From NCBI GenBank assembly GCA_036250195.1, contig JAVHZZ010000010.1, positions 80,397,257 to 80,461,256 on the forward strand: a stretch of 64,000 nucleotides of DNA, in the 5' to 3' direction. The DNA is from Mixophyes australis. Its lineage: Eukaryota > Chordata > Amphibia > Anura > Limnodynastidae. The first letter of the stretch is position 1. Every line of letters begins with the position of its first letter. The notes below the pieces were generated by a model. It worked only from the letters and a program-made list of their open reading frames with translations, had not been told where the DNA came from and searched no databases. A program made the translations under genes and the position numbers. Positions 44,905-54,775 of the stretch are shown here, piece by piece.

Positions 44905-45512
44905 TAGTACAGATGCTCAGGCTCAGTTCTCTGAGAACCGAACACACCCGAACTTAGCAGATCCGAGTACCGAGTCGAGCCGGCTCGGTACTTTTGCATT
45001 TTTCGGGTTTGAAAACGAGGCAAAACGTCATTGTTACATCGTCGGATCTCGCATCTCTCGATTTTTGGATTCTTTTTTAAGATCCAACATAATGGTGGGT
45101 GGGAGGGAGGGCTGACCCAAAGACTATTCCATCTTGCACTATTTTTCTTTTCTGCCACTGCTGTGTGCCAATGTTTCCTAGATGTGCTAGGAACTGCCGT
45201 GTGCTTGAGTCATTGATCTGTCGCTTACCATCCAGCCAGGTCGCTGCAGTATTTGTCCGAAAGTGTATGGAAATAATATTGTGATCTGTGAGGTGGTCAA
45301 AATTGTCTGCAAATGACTTGAAATTAGGGTTATTGAGGTAAATAATAATGTAGGAACAAAAAAAGAGCAAAATTATGTGATTTTAGCATATTTTAAGATT
45401 TTTTCAAAAAAATCCAAAACCAAAACACACGAGGGCGATTTTGCCAAAACCAAAATCAAAACACGAAGCTATTCCAGATCCAAAACCAGTTCATGGGGGT
45501 CAGTGAGTATCT
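44905..45512 (+). mobile_element. Short non-autonomous hAT element in the last mucin intron
   Basis: ATAATTAT flanks both sides exactly (44,897-44,904 and 45,513-45,520). The left end TAGTACAGATGCTCAGGCTC and the complement of the right end AGATACTCACTGACCC form the terminal repeat. The left part resembles the left end of the element at 22,046 (CGTCGGATCTCGC shared), and the right part matches the right end of the element at 1-2,210 (CCATCTTGCAC, CTGCCACTGCTGTGTG, CCAAAACCAAAAC). It is thus an internal-deletion derivative of that hAT family with no transposase. Confidence 0.92.
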
Positions 45513-45756
45513 ATAATTATTAGGATCTCACGGATATGTGACCTGAGCTATGACAGGTTTAAAATATTTTTTTCAAACACAAGCTTGATGGTACTGCAAC
45601 TATTTACATGTAAAGTGGTTGCCAATTTTGGAAATACATTTTATTTCAGATAGTAAACATTTTTTTTTTTTATCTCTGGAGGTATAATAGCTGGGAGGCA
45701 GGATATTGTGTACATTTTTGAGAAGTGATAGATCTTTTGATGAGTCTGTGACTTAC

Positions 45757-45889
45757 ATGGACGATCCCATGCAGGGGCCTCCGCAGTACGTCAGTTCAGC
45801 AAGCAGCTCGCAGTCACCATCCTTCAAAACTGTCTCATTCTTACGAGCGCTACAGTCCTCTACTACAGTGGTGACATTTACCACTTTAA
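45757..45889 (-). CDS. Gel-forming mucin exon (start of CTCK cystine-knot domain)
   Basis: The exon encodes K-V-V-N-V-T-T-V-V-E-D-C, then GDCELLAELTYCGGPCMGSS. This is the first half of the CTCK domain with four cysteines and two N-glycosylation sequons (N-V-T and N-E-T). C-G-G-P-C takes the place of the C-x-G-x-C turn of the knot. Acceptor TTTGTAG (45,890-45,896) and donor GTAAGT (45,751-45,756) are canonical. The incoming phase is 1 (split valine codon) and the outgoing phase is 2 (split methionine codon), both matching the neighbours. Confidence 0.92.
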
Positions 45890-46356
45890 CTACAAAGACA
45901 AAGAACAAAACAATGAACTGATGCAAGAACAAAATATAAAAGCAGAACACATATAATGCTTATTTAAACCTTCACTACTACTTTATGCTGGAGTTTCCTA
46001 TGAACTCCATGTTAGACCTTTTATTGCATTTATGTGTATACATGCCGTATATTATATAATACATAGGTAATAATTGCTCATGGGCCCAAAAACAGAAAGT
46101 CAGTTGCACGACAAGCGCTACTTAGAATTGCAGAAGTCTAAAATTGTTTTGTTTCTGCCTCAAAAATTGTTCACTTTCTCTTAATGTAACGTAAACTTAG
46201 TTATCACAACAGACCACTGACAAAGTCAATTTTGTCTTCCTGACCCTTTTCACAGGTTGCCTCTATATTGTTTCATACTCGGATCAGAAGACTCATCCCC
46301 TACATCAGTTGTTTGTGTCATGTACAGAAAACTCTGTGGGTAGATTATCACCTTAA

Positions 46357-46646
46357 GGCATACTTGCCAACTCCCGGAAACTTGCTTCCGGGAGTTGGGG
46401 GCGTGACTAGAGGGCCGGAGGGGGCGAGGTGAGGCCAATCGCGTCATCTTTCCCCCCCCACGAAACCGTACTGTACAGCGCGGGGGGCGGGGCCAAAATG
46501 ACACGATTGGCCTCGCCCCGCCCCCTCCCGCCCTCCAAAATGGCGTGATGGCTCCCGGGAGAAATGCCAGCTCCCCCGGGAGCCCGGGAGACTGACCCGA
46601 ATTTCGGGAGTCTCCCGGACTTTCCGGGAGTGTTGGCAAGTATGCC
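46357..46646. mobile_element. TTAA-type palindromic MITE in a mucin intron
   Basis: The left end GGCATACTTGCCAACTCCCG and the right end CGGGAGTGTTGGCAAGTATGCC are inverted copies, and TTAA lies at both borders (46,353-46,356 and 46,647-46,650). TTAA targets fit Kolobok or piggyBac superfamilies. The interior is very GC-rich with CCGGGAG-type palindromes and has no transposase. Confidence 0.9.
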
Positions 46647-46820
46647 TTAAGGCATAGTTTTCTGGAAATCATGTTTATTATCAGTGGTAGCAGTTATCTT
46701 GCTAGTGTTTGTTTGCAGTTTAAATTCACATTTTACTAGTTGTGTATCCAGTGAGATTATCTGTAGTATGCCTACGTCTTTGTCACTCAATTATTAATAA
46801 TTGCAGAGATGTCTTCTTAC

Positions 46821-46875
46821 CTTGCTTAGGTGTACATGTCCGACAACAGCCATCTGCATCAAATTTAACAGTACC
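46821..46875 (-). CDS. Gel-forming mucin exon (end of last VWC-like segment)
   Basis: This 55-bp exon encodes GTVKFDADGCCRTCTPKQ and one base of the next codon. The D-A-D-G-C-C-R-x-C motif ends the last VWC-like module of MUC2/MUC5-type mucins, immediately before the CTCK domain. Acceptor CTTGCAG (46,876-46,882) and donor GTAAGA (46,815-46,820) are canonical. The phase changes from 0 to 1 and fits both neighbours. Confidence 0.92.
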
Positions 46876-47320
46876 CTGCAAGAGACATGGCACGTTTATC
46901 GTACATTGTAAAATAATCTGGTAAATCCTCAATATATATGGTACATATATACAAGGTATATATGATGTACATATAGTAGTAGGATGCAATTTGTTAAAAT
47001 ATGTGATCTTTACACTTTCTGTAGATAGATAAATAGATAGACACCCTTAATATTTTACTGCATACATGGACAGAATAGGGGAGGACTAGTAAGGTGTGTG
47101 TGTGGGGGTGGGGGTTCAATTATCCTCTAAGTCCATGTCCTTTTAATAAAGCAAGACCAGCGCTAAGACACTAACTGGGCTTTTGCTGCATGGCTACAGC
47201 TCAGTGTTTATATAAGCCCATATGTGGCTGTGAAACTGTTAAATGGATATCACTGAGCAACACTTTATGAACCATATAGAATATTTCTCTACAAGGGTTT
47301 AGAAGACGAAACTGTTACAC

Positions 47321-47740
47321 CAGGGCCGGATTAAGGGAATGGAGGCCCCTGGGCTAAGGGGGCCTCCTTTCCCCCGTGAGGCCTTCCCGGAGAGCCCCCC
47401 CATGATCCCTGCCCCCCCCCCCCCCCTCCCGGTGAGCCCACCCCCTGTGAGCCGAGCCACCCCCAGCACTTACCTCCTTCTCCTGGCGTTGCAGTCCTTC
47501 CCCGGCACGCTGTACGCTCCTTACTGAGGAGATCCCGTGAGAGTGAGACTCACGAGATCTTCTCAGTAAGGAGACTACAGCGTGCCGGGGAAGGACCGCA
47601 GTAAAAGTGCTCAGCAGCTTTGATCGGGCTGGTTGCGCCCCCGACCGATCAATAATGCTTCTGAGCACTTTCAAGGGCCCACTGGATGCCCGAGGCCCCT
47701 GGGCTGTAGCCCAGTTAGACCTCGGGTTAATCAGGCCCTG
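47321..47740. mobile_element. Short non-autonomous hAT element in a mucin intron
   Basis: TGTTACAC flanks both sides exactly (47,313-47,320 and 47,741-47,748). The ends CAGGGCCGGATTAAGGGAAT and TTAATCAGGCCCTG form the terminal repeat. The interior contains a large GC-rich palindrome (CTTCCCCGGCACGCTGTA with its counterpart TACAGCGTGCCGGGGAAG). There is no coding sequence. Confidence 0.93.
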
Positions 47741-48059
47741 TGTTACACCAATGACTATCCTGCAACAGGTTGCTTGCCATGAAGGCTATTACTGAAAACT
47801 CTATTTACCTCTTACTGCTCCAGACCAAACGTTTTCTGTCTGGAAAATCTTGTTGGAAAGTATGTTTTCAGCAAGCAGCTGTTACCACTATTGTCGACAT
47901 AGGCAAAAGAAAGTTCTTTGTGCAGAATAACTTTCAGTATGCCGGCATGCTTTTCTAACACTTGGATGTTGCATTTCTAAACTGAATGTATTGTAAATGG
48001 ATTAGGTGCATAATGCATACTATAGGAATAGTGCTTTAATAATAGTTGAAGTACTGTAC

Positions 48060-48188
48060 CAGTTCACAAGTAGATAAATCCAATTCCTGACAGACTTTCT
48101 GCACTTTGGTCAAGATAGGAACACCATTTTCCTCATTGCATTCATAGTAGACACAGCGGTCATTTGTTAAATGATAAGTACTTCCAAT
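48060..48188 (-). CDS. Gel-forming mucin exon (VWC-like segment)
   Basis: The 43-codon exon encodes IGSTYHLTNDRCVYYECNEE, then V-Q-K-V-C-Q-E-L-D-L-S-T-C-E-L. It corresponds to the G-x-T-W-x-x-x-x-x-C-x-x-x-x-C part of the C-terminal VWC-like region of MUC5-type mucins, including the K-x-x-C-P-like turn before the final C-E. Acceptor TTTTACAG (48,189-48,196) is canonical; the donor GTACAG (48,054-48,059) is a weaker GT site. Phase 0 at both ends makes this module exchangeable. Confidence 0.9.
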
Positions 48189-48620
48189 CTGTAAAATAGT
48201 GATAGTTTGATTACACTTTAAGACATTATAAAAGCTATTAGTACATTTTTTGCTTTTCTTTATTGTTTTTTTACTTGCCATTTTCATAGTTTTATAGTTA
48301 CAGATATTATAGTTTTAATATGTATGTTTGTTAAAAGATAACAATTTTGAATGTAGTAAAGTGAATGAGATGATGTCAGAAATTTTCAGGACCTCTATAT
48401 GTACATTCAAATGATGTGCACTGTGAAGCTGGATTGCAGTTTTTAAATACTTGAATGTTTTCTTGCAATTGTGTAATGAAATGTATTTTTATTTTGTATG
48501 TAATGAAACTGTGTCTTTTGTGTCAGTGAGCTTTCAAGTTATTTTTGTCAAACAGGCTAATGTAGTCAAATTGTAAATTTCGTTTTGTAGTATTTGTAGG
48601 TCTACAAATAAAATACATAC

Positions 48621-49235
48621 TGGAATGTTGACAGTAGTGCTGTTTGTTGAACCACTTGTGTCATTTGTTCCACTTGTTGAGCCACTTGATGAGCCGGTTG
48701 TTGAGCCACTTGATGAGCCACTTGTTGAACCACTTGTGTCATTTGTTCCACTTGATGAGCCAGGTTTTGAGCCACTTGATGAGCCAGTTGTTGAGCCACT
48801 TGATGAGCCGTTTGATGAGCCACTTGTTGAACCACTTGTGTCATTTGTTCCACTTGTTGAGCCACTTGGTGAGCCAGTTGTTGAGACACTTGGTGAGTCA
48901 GTTGTTGAGACACTTGAGGAGCCAGTTGTTGAGCCACTTGATGAGCCACTTGATGAGCCACTTGTGTCATTTGTTCCACTTGATGAGCCACTTGTTGAAC
49001 CACTTGTGTCATTTGTTCCACTTGATGAGCCACTTGATGAGCCACTTGATGAGCCAGGTTTTGAGCCACTTGATGAGCCAGTTGTTGAGCCACTTGATGA
49101 GCCGCTTGATGAGCCACTTGATGAGCCGCTTGATGAACTGCCTGTTGAGCTGCTTGTAGTACTTATAGTCATAGTGCACTGTAGAGGAACACATTCTCCA
49201 CAACATTCTCCAGCCCTTGCTTTATAAGTATATCC
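48621..49235 (-). CDS. Gel-forming mucin exon: VWC cysteines plus long Gly-Ser repeat tract
   Basis: The exon begins GYTYKARAGECCGECVPLQC, the canonical G-x-x-Y-x-x-x-x-G-x-C-C-G-x-C motif of mucin VWC modules. Then follow about 170 residues made of G-S-S-S, G-S-T-T and T-N-D-T-S-G-S-T units, encoded by an imperfect 12-bp repeat, and the exon closes with N-S-T-T-V-N-I-P before GTATGT (48,615-48,620). N-D-T and N-S-T are N-glycosylation sequons, and the many Ser-Gly pairs could carry O-glycans or glycosaminoglycan; both are inferences. Known MUC2/MUC5 proteins have only a short linker at this position. Both phases are 0 (205 codons). The plus-strand ORFs here are shadows. Confidence 0.9.
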
Positions 49236-50342
49236 CTATGTTGAAATACATAAACAGTAATAATTTGCAATAAAGGTAGAACTACTGCTAATACCATGCA
49301 ACAAAAATCAATAACCATTACAATCTTTTCAGAAAGCATACTTAACATTTGTTCTAGCATGAACACAATATGGATTGCTGGCTGATTATATTGAATGTAT
49401 GTGTCAAAAGAGCCGATGATTATCGGCACTAAATTAGGTCACATTAGTTATTGCTTAATGTATGTCTTGTTTCACTTTATTTACAAATTATAAACTAATA
49501 TAGAATTCTTCATTTCTCTGATAGCCATAGTATTGGATAGGAAAAAGACTAAGCCTGACAAACTGTTTGTAAAGGACTGCTAGGAATGCTAAATGCTGAA
49601 TAGATACCTATGTGATGTACTATGTACAATAATGTTAATTTCAACATATTTTGATATTTTCTTTTCAGTAGCACAATGCTTTCACAGACCATGTCAATAT
49701 TGTTTGCATCTTTTCGAGTAGATGGTGCCCTTATTACACCTGGAGTACATTTAACCTAGAAAGATGGCACGATTGAACAACCATTGTTGTGTCACCCCAG
49801 TACCAATAAAGTGCAATGAAGTGGGTGGAGTTATTTTGGTATTATCTAGGACGTCCCGGTGCTTTGGGGTTGCTGGTTTGCACCAAATGGTTAAAATAAA
49901 TGTGTTCTATCCAGTAGCGGAACAAATGGAGCTGAGGTAGTTTGGCCTCTTCAGGGCCTGGAAATAAGGTCCACTCCGCAATGCCATGGACAGTGAAGCC
50001 TCAAGTCGGCCTCGTGAAGTTGGACCAAGACCACTGTGCTCTCTCCCAAATTTTCCTCTTTTTCTCCACTGGGTTCACCAGTGTACCTCCAATCAAAGTT
50101 GACAGATCTCTTATTGAAAGAGTTAAAAGCTTATACTACACTGAAAGGCTACAGCGAGAATCTGTTGTCCAGTGCAAACTTACTGAATATATTTTCTTTA
50201 AATTTACCAATTTAAAATCACTTAAAAATTCTTATATTGTACCCTTAATTGGAAATGGAGCATGCAATCAATAAAGGAAGTAGCAGCCATAACAAAAATG
50301 AATATAAAAATCATAATAGAGCATTCTAAAGACAAAACTTAC
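49236..50342 (-). other. Mucin intron
   Basis: GTAAGT at the 5' side (50,337-50,342) and AACATAG at the 3' side (49,236-49,242) bound an intron of 1.1 kb. No further coding segment or clear element is seen in it. Confidence 0.8.
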
Positions 50343-50471
50343 ATTTTGACATGTGGTCTGACATTTGATTGGTTGGCATTCAATGGCATAAAATTGTGTG
50401 TTGCTGTCCATGCTGTAAGAGCATTTACATCTCTGACAGGCATCTTTTGGTTGAGGAATATCCGAACCACG
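50343..50471 (-). CDS. Gel-forming mucin exon (VWC module, central part)
   Basis: The exon encodes R-G-S-D-I-P-Q-P-K and DACQRCKCSYSMDSN, then YAIECQPIKCQTTCQN. It matches the C-x-x-C-x-C ... C-x-x-x-x-C-x-x-x-C pattern of the VWC module just before the C-C-G-x-C motif of the next exon. Acceptor CTCCTCAG (50,472-50,479) and donor GTAAGT (50,337-50,342) are canonical, and both phases are 0 (43 codons). Confidence 0.92.
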
Positions 50472-51607
50472 CTGAGGAGAAAAAATGGTTATTGGTTAAT
50501 GGTTAAGTGAATATATTGGATTATAGCTGAATAAGTAGCAAAACCTGACATATTGTTGGACACGAATGCAATCATTTGTGAATAATACATATATCTACTT
50601 TTATTAAGATACCTTATCTGTCGGAATAATGTATCCCAGAAGTTGATTGTGAATGTATATGGCTGAGTACAGTAAGGACGTGTTCATGTAATTGAGATTC
50701 ATTTAGATGTGGACACAACCACAGATAAGCCGTATAGGAGGTGTATCTCTTGCAAGTACTGAAAGGCTGGTGATTTACATCACTGATGATGACTATCAGC
50801 GGCACTAGCTAGCGGCTTCTGATTGGCTGATTGTGTATTGTCCCCTCCGTATGATAGTGCTTAATACAGTAGCACCATGACTATAATATATGAAGTCTTG
50901 CACATCTATTCACTTAATTGACATTTCCATTTAAACTACTTCAGGAAAGAAAATATCCATTGAATTTTAATGGAGAAAACCACATATGTTTGAATTTAAA
51001 TGAACGTAAATTAGATTTGTATTTTTGTTTATAGTTAATTACTTTTTATATGCGACTTTCATATTTGTTAATAAACCTGTCAAGTCAATATTCTCTCTTG
51101 TGTATATGAAATTATATTAAATTATTATATTGTGCACAATTTAAATAACTGTGACTTTAGTATTAAGTGATTTTAGCAATACTAACAACACTGGCAAGCC
51201 ACATCCCTACACTATCTCTAAGTTTTCTCTATGCTATCTCTACATAATCTTGGGACATAAGTATGCAAACTTGTTATACCTACTACCTATTTTTGAGATG
51301 GCCGTTTCCTGAGATATTCACCTAAATTACCTTTTTTTTATGTGCAGCTTTTCCCTACCTATGTTCTGAGTGCATATGCTTCCACTTCTAAAGCCTCTTT
51401 ATCTATATAGTTAAAGCACAGATATTTTATGTTAATAATATTTTACTATGTATGTAGATTAGATTGTCTTATGACTTTCATCAATTTTTAATTGATGATT
51501 TGTTGTAATAAATAATTTTCAATTATTGACATTTTTTTTATTTTTTTTATTTCATGTTCAGTAAATGAACATAGATAAAGAACACATTTTAATCAGTGGA
51601 ATATTAC

Positions 51608-51648
51608 CTGATATATTTCATTTCCCACGACGCAGACAGATTCAGGGA
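51608..51648 (-). CDS. Gel-forming mucin micro-exon (VWC start)
   Basis: Only 41 bp long, it encodes V-P-E-S-V-C-V-V-G-N-E-I-Y-Q, equivalent to the V-C-x-x-x-G-x-x-Y-Q start of a VWC module in MUC2/MUC5. Acceptor TTTTCAG (51,649-51,655) and donor GTAATA (51,602-51,607) are usable. Phase 1 in and 0 out fit the adjacent exons, which supports this very short exon. Confidence 0.88.
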
Positions 51649-52169
51649 CTGAAAAGATAAAATAATTCTCAGTCTTCCACCATTGCATTTTCTTTACCAT
51701 TTAACTTTGTTTGCCATAAGTATACAGGTACTGGCAGCAAATTTAGACCAATATTCCTAATTATTTTTACTTAGCCATATATCCCGTGAGTTTGACATGA
51801 AACAATGCATATGGTTGAAGTTATCTACCTTACAAACAATTAATGTATTTTAGCTATAAGCTCTGCATACATATTCATCATGTTTATTAAAATTTACAAA
51901 CAATATGTATTCATCTGAAGTACACAACTGGACTATTGTTTCTTTGCAGTAGCTGGTTGCAGAATCATTTGCATTAGGCCTACTGATTTGTATGTTAAAT
52001 AGTGTTCTATGTCATTATAACTCCCAAAAGTCCCAATTTCCAGAGGTTAAAAATGGCTTGCCGTAAAAATTATGTTGCTGTATAAGAGATGGGCATGGTC
52101 GTACTATGGGTTTAGATTCATTTACTGGTCTAATTTGTCCCTATTTTCCAATTGGAAATTTTGTGAGAT

Positions 52170-52183
52170 GGATAGATAGATAG

Positions 52184-52228
<45 letters not shown>

Positions 52229-52241
52229 TAGATGATGTGAG

Positions 52242-52270
<29 letters not shown>
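52170..52270 (+). repeat. (GACA/GATA)n and (TA)n microsatellites in a mucin intron
   Basis: A run of GATAGATA, GACAGACA and again GATA units is followed by (TA)n just upstream (in gene sense, downstream) of the donor site at 52,291. Confidence 0.9.
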
Positions 52271-52273
<3 letters not shown>

Positions 52274-52295
52274 TAATGTGCTAAATTGTACTTAC

Positions 52296-52394
52296 CGCAT
52301 GTGATGTTGGGGCAACAGGCACCAGGTGGAATAAATGTAGCCACTTTGAAGCCCGTTTCACATATTGGCATTTGACATTCACAAATTCCACATG
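52296..52394 (-). CDS. Gel-forming mucin exon (cysteine-rich segment before VWC)
   Basis: The exon encodes P-C-G-I-C-E-C-Q-M-P-I-C-E-T-G-F and then P-G-A-C-C-P-N-I-T-C. This is the C-x-x-x-x-C-P-x-G-x-x-x-x-x-x-x-x-x-x-C-C-P-x-x-x-C motif that, in MUC2 and MUC5 proteins, lies after the D4 assembly and before the VCxxNGTxYQ segment. Acceptor TTTTCAG (52,395-52,401) and donor GTAAGT (52,290-52,295) are canonical. Phase is 1 in and 1 out. Confidence 0.92.
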
Positions 52395-52847
52395 CTGAAA
52401 AAAATATGTTTAGGATTACAACAAACTCCGAAAGTATGGATAATGTCTGTTTTTATTTCTCTATCTCTTATATCCAATTACTTAATTGAACACTTTCGCC
52501 CACAAATTTGCTCACTCATCAACTAACACTTTACCTGCTGCTACCCTGTATTAATGGATGTTCCAAATTTAAAAAGAAGCACGAAATTTGATGGCAAAAA
52601 ATAACCAAGTGCTCCACCTAGTCTGCCTAGTGTGATACCTATGCCCACGGGTTGTGTCATATTGTGACCCATGACACGGCTACCTCCTGAGTTAGTTCCC
52701 CACATCTCTTCTAAGTTGTAAGCACTTGTTATCTAGTCACATACTCATTATATGTGTTTTTGATGCTTTGTCAAATATTTTGACAATGTTTTAGAGATAT
52801 AGTTCTACATGTCAATAACATATTACATATTAATTGAGTAAACCCAC

Positions 52848-53225
52848 GTGTAGTACTGGGAACGGACGAAGAGGTTTCAGATGTTGATGATGATATAGTT
52901 GGAATGGTTCCATTTGTTGTGGGTGGTGGGGTCGGAGCTGTTCCAGTAGTTGTTGATGGTGGGGATGAAGTGGTTCCAGTTGTTTCAGTTGTTGATAAAG
53001 ATGTAGTCGGAATGGATCCGGTTGTTGTTGATGGTGGTGTTGGTTCTGATTCACTTGTAGTATTTACTGAGGTAGATGTAGTTGATGAAATTGTGGATAC
53101 TGTTGTAGGGCCGCCAGTTGGAATAGTTGTACATGGGCCCGAATATCTCTCTGTGACACATTCATGATTGCATATGGCATAATATTCACAGCCATCAGCA
53201 TCTAGTGTAGTATAGATACGTTCAC
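52848..53225 (-). CDS. Gel-forming mucin exon: cysteine segment followed by short PTS linker
   Basis: The first part, E-R-I-Y-T-T-L-D-A-D-G-C-E-Y-Y-A-I-C-N-H-E-C, then G-P-C, continues the post-PTS segment begun in the giant exon; mucins of the MUC5 type have a similar G-x-x-I-Y-x-x-x-D-x-x-G-C-x-x-Y-A-x-C block right after the last PTS repeat. About 80 residues rich in Thr, Ser and Pro follow (with P-P-S-T-T-T-G repeats). Acceptor TTTTTCAG (53,226-53,233) is good; the donor is GTGGGT (52,842-52,847). Both phases are 1 (378 bp). In other gel-forming mucins the VWD4 assembly would come next; the following intron is only 453 bp and holds none of it. Confidence 0.88.
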
Positions 53226-54775
53226 CTGAAAAAGAGAAATGTTATATTACAAGCTATTGAGACTTTCTCACTTTAGTTATATGAGCATAGTATTCTACTC
53301 ATATTTAACAGTAATATTACAAAGGGTGCACTAAACTCAAATTTTCTATTCTTATATGGAAAGTTTGAGATACCAAACAAAAGTCACTTACATGTTTGTT
53401 TTCTTTTTTTATTCATTTCAATTTTTTGCATGTATGGATGATGAAATAATCTTTATTGTTCCTATCTGCCATTTATCAGAAGTACCCATTGTTTTTTTTC
53501 CTCCATAGGCAGTGACTTAATATATATAAAGAAATAGTGTAACAGTCCATAATTATACTCAATATACTCTTGTTATACAATTCTTGAGTTTACAGTAGTA
53601 ATATGGAGGCAGTCTTATTACTAAGATTAGAAGAAAACAAACCAAATCAAATGCTTAAATTGTCTGGGGTACATTTCGAGTGGAATGCATTTATGCCCCA
53701 AATGTAAATAAAAAGAGATTTACTCCATAAAATGCGTATTTACGTTAGTGTGGAGACAGCATAGAGATGCGGCTTGACAGTGTTTATAGCTAATGCTAAA
53801 GCCACATTATCCTGTTTCTACACAATATAATAATGTAATGAATTTTCATATACTCAAGAAGGAATATATCTTCACAGTTAATAACTGCAAATAAGTTATT
53901 AATACATGTAAAAGTGACATTTACATTATTATATGTAATATACAACAAATACAAAATACAAATTAATGTAACTGATATTAAATACAAACATCTGTTATTT
54001 TCCCTTTTTAAAAATGAAATTAAAATCTTCTCCACTGCAGTAAAAATGTCAGTAAAGTAAAGTAAATAAAAGGCTTCAACTTCATATAATATAGCTGCTT
54101 GGAGGCTCATACAGCCCTATGGTAACCTGTTGCCCATTACTCTAGCACCTGCAAGACATACTCTTTCTAAAAATTAGATGTCCATATCTAATTGTGTTCT
54201 AGTTATGTAAACATGCTAGCTAATATAATTGAAATATTGGGGCTCATCAAGAGGTGGACATAGGAAAAGATTGATGTAAGAAAAAGCATTCCAATGTCCA
54301 TATGTAGAGTCAGGTACATCTGGCTCAGTAAATAACTCATAAACAGTAATATTTACACCAGTGCATTTAGCTGCAACATTTTTACCAAACCATAGCTGTC
54401 AATAAATTAACTTGTATGTTTCTAGTTGTAGCTCTTTCTAGTTGGACAGTGAAAACAGGTGTCTGATTTGTAACTATGGCTAGTGCAGAATTAATACCTA
54501 AATATACTTTTTGAAAGTGAGTACTGCTGAGTCCAGGACTCACAAAAAAGTAGGTGTCATTATGTCACTCACAGGCAGTCAGGATTATGCTTGGTAAATG
54601 ACACTAACTATCTGCACTGTGTTCTGTTCAGTCTAGACGTATTTAATAAATAATGTATTCCAGCCAAAAAGTGTATCCTCAAGGTCTTGTCATGTTTATA
54701 CTAAAGGTCTGAATATTTTGAAATTAGTAACATTCTCGAAAACAATGTACTATTCTGGACAGAGTTATGGCTTAC
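53226..54775 (-). other. Mucin intron between the giant exon and the C-terminal exons
   Basis: The 1.55 kb intron starts GTAAGC (54,770-54,775) and ends TTTTTCAG. It is AT-rich and shows no cysteine-rich coding segment that could represent a VWD module. Confidence 0.75.

Noticed and set aside
48602..49227. Several other ORFs over the Gly-Ser repeat exon on both strands
   Set aside because: The 12-bp repeat keeps several frames open. Only the minus-strand frame with G-E-C-C-G-E-C-V joins its neighbours in phase 0.
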